Assembly (NCBI GenBank): GCA_029204225.1
Contig: CM055105.1
Coordinates: 12,628,965 to 12,692,964, forward strand
Reading direction: 5' to 3'
Length of the DNA: 64,000 bases
Source: Diphasiastrum complanatum
Lineage: Eukaryota; Streptophyta; Lycopodiopsida; Lycopodiales; Lycopodiaceae
Below the pieces are notes generated by a model, which saw nothing but the letters and a program-made list of their open reading frames with translations, was not told where the DNA came from and did no database searches. Below, piece after piece: positions 22,601 through 33,684 of the stretch (position 1 is the stretch's first letter; each line of letters starts with the position of its first letter). Both the position numbers and the translations under genes were made by a program.

Positions 22601-23929
22601 GAAAACTCTCATCGGTTGGAGAGCACGGGGCAATAGAGAAGGCCATCAGGGTTGGAAGTGGCAAATCCTCTATCGCTCATGTAAGGCCAAACCGCCATTA
22701 GAGGTGGGGCTCCTTGACCCTTTTAGGACGTTTTGGCTGGACCAGCCCCCCGTCAAAATAGGCCCTAACAAGTGGTCACGGTGCAAGATTGGAAGTAGTG
22801 AGTAGGTGGTCTGGTGGTGATTAATATTGTGGCTGCTAATGAATGTGGTAGTGGGAGGCTCTTGGCAATGGAATGCGATCACTAGGGTGGTGTGTTTGTT
22901 TGTGGTGGCTACTATTCAAAGGCGGACGTAGTTAGTAGGTGGTCGGCTCAGTCCAGTCAGATGAGGGGGTGTGGGGGCGGTTGAGGACTGTCGCTATGAT
23001 TCAAGGGCGGGCAGATGGGGTGCGTGTAGTTATTGATGCTAGATGGTTAGAAATGTTTAAAGTAGTTTAATGGGAGAATGTTTTGGTCAGGATGAAGGCA
23101 GGGTGAGGTGCGTGGAGGGCAGGGCTTGTACAGATGCCGTGTTTGTCAGGGAAGGATGTCAAGATTTTCGATCAGGGAGCCATTCGTTCGTGTAGGTCGT
23201 GGGTAGAGTGTTTTGTTCAGAGGGCCATGGAGAGAGCGTGTGCAAGTGTTGTTGGCAGGCAGATCATTCGCAAGCAAATTGGAATTTAGTTGCGATCAAA
23301 TGCGGGGTTTGTTGAATGAGATCTGTGACGATGGAGTTTAGTTGCTACAATGAATGCGGTTTTAGTGGTTTCAATGGGTATATGCAGTGGCTACGGTTAC
23401 ATGTGGTTATGATGGGTGATGGCGGTATCAGCGGTTGATTACGGTTGTAGCGGGCGATTGCGATTGCAGCGGACAATTGCGGTTGCAGCGGACAATTGCG
23501 ATTTGTAGCGGTGGTTGCGGTTGCGACAAGCGATTGTAGTTGCGGCGGTCGATTGCGATGTCAGCGGTCGATGGCGATGTCAGCTGTCGATGGCGGTTAC
23601 TACAGGGCAACGATGGATGGGGTTGGAATACGGGTGAAGGAATGATGGGATTGGATTGTAGTCCTAACAGTGTAAGTGGTAGTGTGCTGGTGAATATGGT
23701 GGGAGTGCGACCTGTTGCGATTGAAGGGGAATGCAGTGGGGTGTGATGATGTGCAGACGTTGCGATGGGTTGCAGTGAATGTGATCTCTACCGTGCAGAG
23801 GCTGATGCAATTGAGGTGTAGTTGAATGCAGTCCCTATGATGCAAAGGCTCTTCCCACGGGCCAATGTGATCACTACGGCTCAATGCAGATGCAGGCTTG
23901 TGTAATTGGTCGTGTTTTAGAAACCAGCT
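22601..23929. other. G/T-rich low-complexity insert with minisatellite
   Basis: This 1.3 kb between Y integrase and copia D is rich in GTGG and TGGTGG on the plus strand and has no convincing coding frame. About 23425-23600 is an imperfect tandem of roughly 24 bases around GCAGCGGACAATTGCG. The origin is unknown. It might be the leader or early gag of copia D or another element. Confidence 0.4.
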
Positions 23930-26520
23930 CAGCACAAGGAACAATCGAATCCGCAGACAAAGAAAAAGTTGTTCCGCAGATACTGCAAACGAAATAACCG
24001 TAAATACAAGACTGTCGAATACTTCAAGCGAAGAACAATAGCAAAGGGCAGTCGAATCAAGTGGAAAATGCAGCTGCAGAAGCTCCACAGCCTATTCAAG
24101 AAGCGGATCATGATGTCTTCATGACCAACCATCAAGGAGCATCTGATGACAGTTCTTGGCTCCTGGATTCCGGAGCCACTCAGCACATGACTAGTCTCAT
24201 TGGTTGTTTTGAGTCCTATACACCTTACAGTACTCAAAAATTCGTTCACCTTGGCGACAATAGCACACAAGATATTAAAGGTGAAGGTATTGTATGATTA
24301 TGCTTTGCAAATGATCAGTCTAAGAAAGTCCTATATGTACCAAAGTTATCTAGGAATCTAAGCTAAATCACAGATCTAGGACATAGAGTAGAGTCTGAAT
24401 GTGATCAGTGTAAAGTAGTTGATAGGACATGCAACATCCTAGCACTCGAAAAGAGACATGGATACTTGTATAAGTTGAGTCATTGTTTTTCTGTCTCTAG
24501 TCAGGCTCTTAGTACTTCAATTTATTCAAATGAAGGTTTATTTTGGCATTATAGACTTGGTCATTTATTTTATGTTGTTGTACAACGAATGTCTAGACAA
24601 TCTATTGTTCTTGATCTCGACTATCCTCACGAAAAAGTCGAGTTACCTGTCTGTCAAGAATGTCTAGTTGGTAAACAGACTAGGAAACCATTTAAGTCTG
24701 ACCATCAACATGTTGCTAAAGGATTGTTAGATGTTGTACATTCAGATATTTGTGGCCTGATAAAAGATCCTTCGCTAAAGAACGCCAAGTATTTTATAAC
24801 CTTTATTGACAAATTCTCCAGAAGGACGATGGTGTACTTCATAAAGAAGAAATCAAAAGCCTTCAACTGCTTTAAAATCTTCAAGGAGCGTGCTAAAAGG
24901 AGACTGGAAGGACGATCAAGGCCCTAAGGTCAGAAAACGGTGGAGAATATATCTCTGTCGAGTTTAAGGAGTATTGCCAAAGCCAAGGCATTGAGCAACA
25001 ATTCATCACTCCTTACAGTCCTCAGTCTAATGGCTTAGCTGAGAGGAAGAACCGTACTCTGGTCGAATCTGCCAAATGTATGCTATTGCATGCATCGTTG
25101 CCTAAGAGATTCTGGGCTGAAGCTGTCTCCACTACGGCTTACATACAGAATAGATATTCAACCAAGGCCCTCTCAAATAAGACACCCCACGAGGTGTGGA
25201 CAGACTCTAAGCCTTCTTTGAAGAACCTAAGAGTGTTTGGGTGCATTGCCTACGTGCAGATCCCAAAGGACACAAGGAAGAAATTAGTGTCAGAGTGAGG
25301 TTTTGGATTTACTAGAGTCTAGTATATTAATATGTTCTTGTTTTCAGAGCTAGTTTATATTATGTTTGTGTTCAATCTCTATTCATCAATCATAATGGAA
25401 GGTTCAACCTCTGAGATCCGCTTGATCAACAAGCTCAACAGAGATGATTTCCACATGTGGAAATTCAAGATGAGGATGATCTTGATCGAAAAGGAGCTAT
25501 AAGGATACATAAATGGTTTGATAGCCAGATCAACGGAATCTGAAATGCTCCCAGTATGGGAAGCAAAGGATGGAAAAGCACTTGCCATTGTATCCTTGAA
25601 TTTGAGGGACAGTTAGATTGCCCATGTATCAAACAGTACCACCTTCGTCCCTCAAGTGTTCATCAGTCATGATGAACCTACCACTGTTGCAGAAGCACTA
25701 TCTATGTCAGATGCAGACAATTGGAAAGTCTCTATGGATGTTGAGTGCAATTTCTTGATGAAGAATAAGACCTAGAGTCTTAATAATCCTCCTGAAGTTA
25801 TAAAACCGATTGACTCTAAGTGGATCTTCAAGCTAAAGCTTAAGCCCAATGGATCAATATCCAAATGGAAAGCTAGATTAGTGGTTAAAGGATTTGAGCA
25901 AGTTTATGGAATAGATTACATTGACACCTTCAATCCAATGGTAAAGCATCAATCTATTCACATCTTGCTTGCTATAGTTGTTGTAGAAGATCTGGACATT
26001 CACCAGATGGACGTCCAGACAGTGTTCCTTCACGGATATATACAAGAAGAAATATTCATTTATCAACCAGAAGGTTATGTCCTTCAAGGCCAAGAGCGTT
26101 TGGTATGTAAATTGCATAAGGCACTATATGGCCTCAAGCAAGCTCCTAGGGCCTGGTATGATAGAGTCAATCACTTCTTGATGCGGCATAATTTTACTTT
26201 TTGCTTCGCAGACTCAAATGTATATCTCAAGCGTAGAGGGTCAAGCTAATAGCATTATACGTTGATGATTCTTTAATTATTAGTAATTCAAATCAGATAC
26301 TGCATGAAACCAAATCTTTGATCTCATCAGAATTTGAGATGACTAATTTAGGCCCAGTCCATTACCTACTCAGTATGGAGATCAACAGAGATCGCACAAG
26401 CAGAAGGATTACTATAAGCCAAGAGTCCTATCTAAACAGTGTACTTCGCATATATGGCATGGAAAACTTCAAACCGATAGACAAGATCCAAGCTATCTAA
26501 AGACATGTGCCCTAGAACTC
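23930..26520 (+). pseudogene. pol: Decayed Ty1/copia element D pol
   Basis: Plus-strand copia order is visible. A broken zinc knuckle lies near 23970 and protease LLDSGATQHMTS near 24165. GAG-pre-integrase runs about 24420-24700 (KRHGYLYKL, CQECLVGKQTRKPF). Integrase follows (VHSDICG, FITFIDKFSRR, then LRSENGGEY-like and SPQSNGLAERKN after frameshifts, FWAEAV, VFGCIAYV to about 25298). A displaced gag segment sits at 25388-25620. Reverse transcriptase covers 25640-26500 (WIFKLKLKPNG, KALYGLKQAPRAWYD, and the YVDD region near 26258 behind a stop). Many stops and frameshifts are present. No LTR could be assigned. A reverse relative, H, is at 52760-53750. Confidence 0.8.
25388..25620 (+). pseudogene. 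gag: Copia gag N-terminus misplaced inside pol of D
   Basis: MEGSTSEIRLINKLNRDDFH, followed by MWKFKMRMILIEKEL, is the typical N-terminus of a copia gag. It lies between integrase and reverse transcriptase of D instead of before protease. A close relative is the gag start of copia F at 32039. TAA at 25501 and TAG at 25615 end it. Either a gag-containing fragment was inserted here, or template switching or recombination scrambled the element. Confidence 0.65.
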
Positions 26521-26718
26521 AAGCAGACAACAAGAAATGTGCAGATTTTCTTATTAGTCTGTTATAGAATCTATAATGTATTCTATTGCTAGCCCCAATG
26601 AATCCTTGTATTTAATGGTGGCATTAGAAGAGTTACTGTGGCATGTGTTTTGTAAGTCCACAAGTAATCTCAATTTTGTAGCAATAATGCTTAGGAATCT
26701 TAGAGTTAGACCCTTTTC

Positions 26719-26830
26719 CATTTAAGTTTAAACCCAACGGGGTTGGCTCAGTTGGTTGGCTTGGCATCCAAAGTTTCTTTGGTCCCAGGTTCGAGCCTCC
26801 CCTTGGAAACCAAGAAGCATTTAAGTTTAA
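26719..26830 (+). mobile_element. Minimal tRNA-derived SINE with 13-bp target duplication
   Basis: An 86-bp body (26732-26817) is flanked by perfect repeats CATTTAAGTTTAA (26719-26731 and 26818-26830). The body has an A-box-like TTGGCTCAGTTGG near 26743 and a B-box-like GGTTCGAGCC near 26789, about 40 bases apart, as in a tRNA gene (internal RNA polymerase III promoter). Almost no tRNA-unrelated body is present. It is too imperfect in the stems to be a working tRNA. It was probably mobilised by a LINE. Confidence 0.65.
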
Positions 26831-26831
26831 G

Positions 26832-27589
26832 TATTACCAAGAAATAATTGTAATACTTTAAACTTAGAAAGTCTAAGTTTAAAGTTAATTCTAATTTTAG
26901 AAGTTCTAAGTTTATTTTGTTAAGTGAACTTCATACAAGAAGTCACTTCTTAGAATAACTTAGCAATAAGCCTTGGGAGTATTCCATAAGCATCTTAGCA
27001 TATGGGCCTACCACTCATTGTATATATAGAAGTGGATTTGGGAGCCTTAAGTGACACTTGTATAAGTCCAAGCTTTAATATACTATTATATTCTTGCTTA
27101 ACTTGTGTTCCCAGTTGTGGATAGAATACTTGTTGGTAGGTGCTCGAGCCCCACTAAGCTTTCCTCAACTAGCTTTATGTTATGGTGAATGTGCTTATGG
27201 AAATATTATCTCTCACCATGTTTATCATTCCCTTGTGGAGTTAAGTATAATTGTTTAGACTTTAGGTAAGGCTAGTTGGGGGCAGCCATATTGGTTGTTA
27301 GGGTTAGGTTAATCTAGGGTACTCTCTAGTTGGGGGAAGTCTTAGAGAGCTATCTAATTTTTGATCACATTCTCTCTCTAGAAGGGTGAGGCTTAGAGGG
27401 TTTGTTATGCAAGAGAACATAGAAGGGTGAGCCTTAGAGGGTTTGTCGTGCAAGAGAACATAGAATGGAATACTTCAATGTCTTTTAGGAACCCTCTCTC
27501 CTCTAGTTGGGTAGCCATAGCGAAAGAGATACACTAACCCTACTAGTTGTGGGAAGCCATAGTAGGAGTTGGAACCCTAAAAGTCAACA
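26832..27589 (+). repeat. Probable 5' LTR end of gypsy element E
   Basis: The right edge GTCAACA at 27589 stands one base before a decayed tRNA-Asp primer site. The left edge could not be set, and the SINE may lie within the LTR. Inside is a 41-bp tandem duplication (27380-27420 and 27421-27461, AGAAGGGTGAG...GAGAACAT). Motifs like AGTTGGG(A/G)AAGCC recur here and in the LTR end of copia F near 31620. Confidence 0.4.
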
Positions 27590-27590
27590 T

Positions 27591-27608
27591 TGGTGCAGTT
27601 GTTGCTCT
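27591..27608 (+). other. Decayed tRNA-Asp primer site of E
   Basis: TGGTGCAGTTGTTG matches TGGCGCCGTTGCCG at 10 of 14 positions, and three of the four differences are C to T. Its position one base after a CA end, as in X, supports the call. A gag of the same type follows at 30580. Confidence 0.45.
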
Positions 27609-30579
27609 ATTTACCCTCTCTTTGCATTTTTTTCGCTACCTTTTTTCTACTAGTGTTCTAACCTTATTTTCTTGCAGATTTTGGACTCCATCTCGTTCCC
27701 ATCATTCTCAAACACAGCCATCTTTTTGGTAACGGTGGAGGAATCAAGCCCCTTGGTTCCAAATTAGGGTTTTATAGTCATTTTCTTCATTTTTGAATTG
27801 TTTCCTCATTTTTTTGCATCAAACATGCGTAACAGAACTCGCCCATCACTACAAAGCCCAAACGGAGCCTCAAGAATTTGAATATCAGCTCTGCGAGTTT
27901 TTGTATGGCCAAAAAGTGGACCAACCAGCTATTTTGGCCCGTTTTTTGACAACAAATCCATACCAAACCAGCTCAGACAAATTCGCCCATCACCAAGAGT
28001 GCAGATCCCACAGTGCCAAATCCATCAGACCATTGTGCGAATTCTCTGAAGCCTACCCTTGTCAAAAAACAACGACTCAAACATAAATTTTTCTAAAAAA
28101 ACTTCAAGACAAAATTCGCCCATAGTACCATTGGAACCAACACATCATGAGCGAGTTCCTAGGCCCTCGTGCAAATTTGTTTCATGGAAAAACATTTGTT
28201 TTTTGAGCAGTCAACCCATTTTTGGTAAAAATCAAACTCGCACAACTATCTGGGTGACTCAACAAAATTCGCCGACCCTACTGTAGCCTCATCAATACTT
28301 GCCAAATCCATCTGTGAGTCATTGAAAATCTTCTAGAAGTCAAAATTTGTCTACTTCAGCTTATTCCACACATGTGAGCTATCCTCTACACATGGGATGT
28401 GACACCTAACCAAAGGATGTGGCTCATGCAATTAATAGATTGATGCCATGTGTCATATGTCTAGAAAACTAGTTTTTGGCTTTTTTAGCCACTAGAACTT
28501 GAATTAAATCATATGTACAACCTATATGATTATGGTACATGACAAGTACACTATTTTCACACATGGGAACAGGCTCCACACATGTGTAATCATCCTATAT
28601 ACAAGATTTTTGGCCTCTACCAAGCTTATTTTTGCATTTTTCACAGTAGGGTGCAGTTCATTTGGTTTGGGCCATGGAAGATCTCACAGGTTCACTTGGA
28701 GGGATATTGGCATGCACAGTCATGTGAGGAACTTGATGGTGGCTTTGGAGTTTACATCTCAGTGTATTTTCAGGGAGTGGTTTGGAACCATTCACAGGAG
28801 CAGCTTGGAGCTAGCTTGGGGGAATACAGGTGGGCACTGCAGGGTAGATGCTCGGATCTTTGTGATCAGGGATGGCATTGAGATACCTGGCAGAGATAGC
28901 ACTGCAGGATGACATGGGATGATCATCAAGGGGCAGCTATTTCATATTGGACTTGAGTCATTTGATGGACAGGACTTACATGGGGATTCATGATGGATCA
29001 GAAAGCTGCAAATGCAAATGGGCAAAGCGTGAAGCTTTGAGCGGCCAGCTCTAGGTTGGAGAGCTGATGGAGATCGCACGGGGTGTGATCAGAGGGCAAA
29101 CACTATGGTGAGTGTTTTGCTAGCGATCTACTGCATGGGACACTGATGGTGAGGACTTCATGGTGTGCTCATTTGGGAGTACAAGTTGGCATTACAGCAG
29201 GGGGCCAGTTTTAGACATTGGCATCAATGGGGAAACATCTACCATCACGGGCGTGGATAAGTTATCTATAGCTTTCATGCATTTGACTATATTTGCAGGA
29301 GTCTAGGCTTGGCACAGGTGTTGGAATTTCCATGGTGCAGATTCTCAGGTGGTCAGATCATGGGAAAGCCTAGAGAAAGTCACTCAGAGCCATATACCTC
29401 AGTACGATCAGGGAGACAATAGTCTCGGGATCCCATGAGCGGCGACTCAGGGACATGCTTGTGTTGGCATGGTGTTAGGTGGCACATAGCCAAGGAGAGC
29501 AAGCAGATGCTAGGAGCCGAGTGGAGCAGGTGATGCTTTGGAGTTCGGCTTGTCTAGCAAGATGGTGACCATGATCGGAGACATCAGGTGAGCATAGTAT
29601 GTGGATGACGAGTCCATTGGGGTGGATATGCTTGGACATGAGGGCATCTTGGTACAGGTGCAGGCCATAGTTGAGGTCCTGATTTGGTGACCAGTGGTAT
29701 AGTAGCGGATCTACAGGTGACACAGGTGTTGGTACGACAGGATACCACTTATGGATAGGCCTTGGTCATGTATTTGACACTTTATCATTCATGTTGGTTT
29801 GCATGAGCGTGTGTGGGCTTGCATGTTGCCTTGTCACGGGATTCTAGATCTGAGTCGGAGTTGTATGTGGTTGTGCATTTGCTACGTCAGGAATAAAGTA
29901 CTCATTTGATATGCTCTTTGACTTGTCATTGTCTACTGGTTGTCTATCTAGTGAGGGTACAATCTTGTGGTGGCAGTAGGATTTCCTCAAGTTGAGCCTC
30001 AGTCACTCATTTATGTCAGCTTTATAGGTCTGTGCTTGTAAGTGTCTGATAGGATGTCAACCTAGCTAGATGGAGGATGTAAGTCTCATGGTGGCAGTGG
30101 GATTTCCTCAGTTTGAGCCATGTCGAAGTTTGTCGGTCGAATTTGGCCATATTGGGCCCGACCTTAGTTTGACAGGTGGTAGGCCAATTTTAGGACAACT
30201 GCCTTTTCATGCAGTTTGTGAATACTCTATATGTACATTGTTTCTTTGTAATCTAATAACTTTTGTTGTGCCATCTATAGCTTGTGAGGAGTGGCTATGG
30301 TGATTGTGTGATGTGATCTGCATATTGCACTAGATTCTATCTGAATTTCAACTGATCTATCATCAGATGCACTACACATAGCCATGCACAAATCCACTTT
30401 CCACATCCTATCATGAGACAATCTAGTTGGAAATAGCCTTAGGCACTCTAGTAGGAAAGCGCCTTAGACATGATCTAGTAGAAAGCCATAGATTCCTCGT
30501 GATAAGATCATCATCTTGTGAATACCTTCCACATTCATCATCTAACCACTGTGTATAGAATCATCTATCTTAGACCACA
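27609..30579 (+). other. Very long leader region of E, no clear gene
   Basis: Nearly 3 kb without a convincing ORF. From 27835 to 28275 the pieces AACTCGC, AATTCGC and their reverse complements GCGAGTT, GCGAATT recur about ten times, like a shortened version of the X-leader motif. From about 28650 to 30250 it is rich in GG, TGG and CAT words. A 128-codon open stretch at 28526-28912 lacks any recognisable domain. Foreign insertions inside this stretch cannot be excluded. Confidence 0.4.
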
Positions 30580-31230
30580 ATGTCAGGGGAGACAAACAAT
30601 CCGCCTCCACCACGAGTAGATAAGAGGATTTTGAGAATCAATGCCCAAAGTACAATGGATAATCGAACCCAGTCAGGTTGCTCCAAGATTTTGATAACGC
30701 TTGTAAATTCTATGGAGACAGACAGCTCTAAAGCTGAAAAGTTAAGGTTGTTTCCAATTATTCTCAATGGCGATGCGAAAGAGTGGTATTTGTATCTAGA
30801 GAGTACAAATATTGAGTCATGGGAAACCATAGAAAAATCTCTCATCACGCAATCCAAACCATCTAAGCTGAACCAAAGCCCATTTAGCCAAATGACTCAG
30901 ATCAAAATGAAGGGCAAGGAGTCGGTACACACCTATTCTAAGCGTTTTAAACATCTCAAGGTAGAGTGTGTTGATGATACAATCACCAAAAAATGGCCAT
31001 TAAATTATTCCTAGTCGGGTTACCCAAGGCCATTAGAAGAGAATTGAAACCCGCAGACTCTTACCAGAACCTTATTATCCAAGGTCGATCGCTCTCCATC
31101 TAAAACAACAGTCTTTTGTAGAGAGTCAACATATTGCTACATCGTCTATCACACAAGTTGATTCCGACTACATAGACCCAGCAATGTATTATCTAGAAGA
31201 TATCAATGTGCCTGCTCATCAAGTTGATCC
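30580..31230 (+). pseudogene. gag: Gag fragment of gypsy element E
   Basis: Starts MSGETNNPPPPRVDKRI at 30580. The capsid helix region is clear: AEKLRLFPIILNGDAKEWY, IKMKGKESVHTYSKRFKHLK, and after a frameshift near 30985 FLVGLPKAIRRELKPADSY. The pattern matches gag of X (VRDYVEWVKHLR, WFLVGLPRSIRREL), so the two are related. The early part, where IYEQACEIY would stand, is shortened. Downstream it dissolves into stops and the LTR of copia F takes over near 31250. Confidence 0.75.
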
Positions 31231-31910
31231 ATTTGCACCTTACTAAGATTAGTAGTATTAGATGTGTCTAGGCTCGTCCAGTCTTACTGATTTTTGTTGT
31301 CATCCACGGATACATAGTTGCTTCCAATCCAAGTAGAATTACTTCACATTGTATTGTACAATATTGATCTTGCAACAAATTAAGTTAATCCAGGCCCTCC
31401 ATTCTCTAGTAGGGTAAGCCTTAAAGGAGGAGATTTTAGGTTAAGCCGTCTTTCTTGTTTGGCCTTTCATAAGTAGGTTAAGCCTCAATGAAGTTGGATT
31501 TTAGGTTAAGCCGTCATTTGGCTTTAGTGGCTAAGTAGAGAAAAGAGATTCAGAAGAGTGGATCTTACCCTCAGAATACTCTTCCTATGGTTGTACTGTC
31601 TTCTTAGTATCCATATCCAAGCTAGTTGGGAAAGCCTTAGTGAGGGTTAGTTGGGAGAAGCCATAACCCATACTAGATGGAGCCATAGCCGGTGTGGATG
31701 CGGGAGACCTAACATCGTTCCATGACTCATTCAGAATATCTCACTCGAAGGAAGCATGGTTGTCGTAGATGCCTAACTGTTTCGCTCCCTTCATGGTTGT
31801 CTTTGACACCTACAAAGATATTCCTCCGGTTGATCTAAGTAATATTCTGAATCAATAGTTGGTAAACGTTGAGTTTTCTCTTGTCTTGATATTAGATTCA
31901 GGAAGAGTGG
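31231..31910 (+). repeat. Probable 5' LTR (right part) of copia element F
   Basis: No gene here. The stretch ends ATTAGATTCA at 31910, seven bases before a tRNA-Met-type primer site, so it is read as the right part of an LTR. Repeated AGTTGGGA(A)GCC words occur at 31625-31680. The left edge is not defined. Confidence 0.45.
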
Positions 31911-31917
31911 TATCAGA

Positions 31918-31930
31918 GTTGATAATTGAT
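31918..31930 (+). other. Primer binding site of copia F (initiator tRNA-Met)
   Basis: TGGTATCAGAGTT matches the common plant copia primer site TGGTATCAGAGC, complementary to initiator tRNA-Met. The gag start follows about 110 bases later. Confidence 0.7.
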
Positions 31931-32038
31931 TATTTCTAAACAATATTCCTTCATAAAAACCCAACAAGTGGTATCATAGCCATAGGTCCAAATTGTTATA
32001 GTATTCACGACTATTTTACAATTTCTTTGATCACTCAT

Positions 32039-32262
32039 TATGGAAGGTACATCTTCTGAGATCCGCTTGATCAATAAGTTCAACAATGATGACTTCCACG
32101 TGTGGAAATTCAAAATGAAGATGATACTCACTCAAAAAGACTTTGGAGATACATCAATGTTTCAATAGCCAGACCGACTGACCCTGACATGCTGATCACT
32201 TGGGAAGCTAAGGATGGCAAAGCACTTGCCATTGTATCTCTGAATCTAAAAGATTCACAAAG
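32039..32262 (+). pseudogene. gag: Gag start of copia F, cut by the junction with Y
   Basis: MEGTSSEIRLINKFNNDDFH, followed by VWKFKMKMILT, is a copia gag N-terminus nearly the same as the misplaced one in D (25388). A one-base frameshift near 32140 breaks it. AKDGKALAIVSLNLKDS continues in another frame. At about 32262 the sequence switches abruptly to the reverse gag of Y, so everything downstream of F is missing. Confidence 0.75.
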
Positions 32263-32940
32263 AATATTCGTCGTCAGATCCCTCATCCTCTTCCCTGATG
32301 GCATCTTCCATAGCTTCTTGCAGAGTAGCGTACTGCTCTCGTCTTTTCAGTTCTCTTCTGATGCTTCATGGTAATCCGGCAAGGAACCACATGATCATCG
32401 CATGATTGGGAGTCAGGGCTGCACTGCACTCGAATCGTAGATGTTTGACCCATTCAATATAATCCCGGACCCTTTCTCGTTTTTCCATCTTGACTTTGCT
32501 TAGGAGGAGAAACGGGTCTTTCAGGAACTTTCTTGGTTTAAAGCGCGTAAGGAGATCCGCTTTAACCCCTTCCCAGGTGGATTTCTCTTCCTCTGACAGG
32601 TTGAAAAACCAATCCTGAGCCACTGCAAGTAAGGACATAGGGAATAGCATCAGCTTCTCTGCAGATGTCCGTTCGCCGTAGATTTCACAAGCTTGCTCGT
32701 AGATCTGGAGGAATCGGATGGGATCTGAGGATCCGTCGTATTTTGGTATCTCCATCCGTGGTGCTCTCTGAACTACATGCAAGGGTGCAACAGGTATGGG
32801 TTGGCCCATTGGATCCATTGGTGCTGGTTCCAGTTTAGCCTCTTGTTGCACAGGTGCTAATCTGGGAAGGTGTGGTGCCTAATTTGCTATTCTTCGCACT
32901 ATTGATCATCCCGATCTCAGATTCATCCGATGGTGGGTTC
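32263..32940 (-). pseudogene. gag: Gag (capsid region) of Y
   Basis: Reading leftward, it aligns to X gag from residue 1 to near residue 216: PMDPMGQPIPVAPLHVVQR, MEIPKYDGSSDPIRFLQIYE, LFPMSLLAVAQDWFFNL, VRDYIEWVKHLRFECS. It keeps the CAG where X has TAG at 4138. It has its own stops: TAG (cta at 32879-32881) where X has CAA, and TGA (tca at 32366-32368) where X has CGA. It also retains nine bases lost from X. It ends at the junction with copia F. Together X and Y define the original protein well. Confidence 0.88.
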
Positions 32941-33684
32941 CAAAGTGATTGGATCTTGCTTATACAATAGGATGCAGTCTGGATCTTCAAGGATCTGATC
33001 GATCTGATCAGTCGGAATGAATTTTAGGCCTTTTGCGGTGGTTTTTCCTTGATAACTTTTTTTCTCCTTGCACTGATTGACCTGAGATTTTGACAGTAGC
33101 TGGATCTGATGCAGATCTTTCCACTGATCTAGTCTGCGAGGGTTATCTTGTGTGAGGGTTGGCTGTGGGAGGGTTCTTTAGCTATTTTTGCAGGTAAAAA
33201 ACTTGATATCTTTCAGATCTCTGGGAAGTAACTCTTGCAAGCTTCACAGTAGTTGGATTTGGGTCAGATCTCACTATAGAATTCTCTGCGAGAGTTAATT
33301 CTCGCAATAAGTGAGAATCTCACTGTCTGTGAGGGTTCAAAATCACTTTTTGTGCTTGATCTTCACTAGATCTTCATACTAACTCCCGCAGGCTTCATCA
33401 CTGATGTAATTTGACATTCTGAATCGATTAAGAGGGTCTGCGAGAGTTCTTACTGGAAGGATTTGCTGGATCTTCATTTTTTAGTGATTTTTTAGCACTT
33501 AAATCCAATTTTTAGCTCACTGGAATCAAACTAACTCTGGCAAGCTCTTCTGTGTCCTGGTCTCATTGAGATGGAACTTCAGAGGGCTCTGCGAAAGTTC
33601 TTATGAAGATTTGAATTTTTTTGGATTTTTTCAAGGGTTTTTTGAATTTTTTTATGATTTTTCTCTGATTTTCACAATCTGCTT
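32941..33684 (-). promoter_or_regulatory. Leader of Y (right part deleted)
   Basis: Reverse copy of the X leader from about 3030 to 3918. The motif TGCGAGAGTT/AACTCTCGC and variants is again present many times (for example near 33135, 33285, 33430, 33590). The first 400 or so leader bases, the primer site and the LTR end are deleted; the junction with the LTR is at about 33684. Confidence 0.65.

Noticed and set aside
26732-26817. Functional tRNA gene
   Set aside because: A and B boxes are present but acceptor and anticodon stems do not pair properly, and perfect target duplications show an insertion.
28526-28912. 128-codon open stretch in the E leader
   Set aside because: No domain, no codon pattern, overlapped by another frame of similar length.
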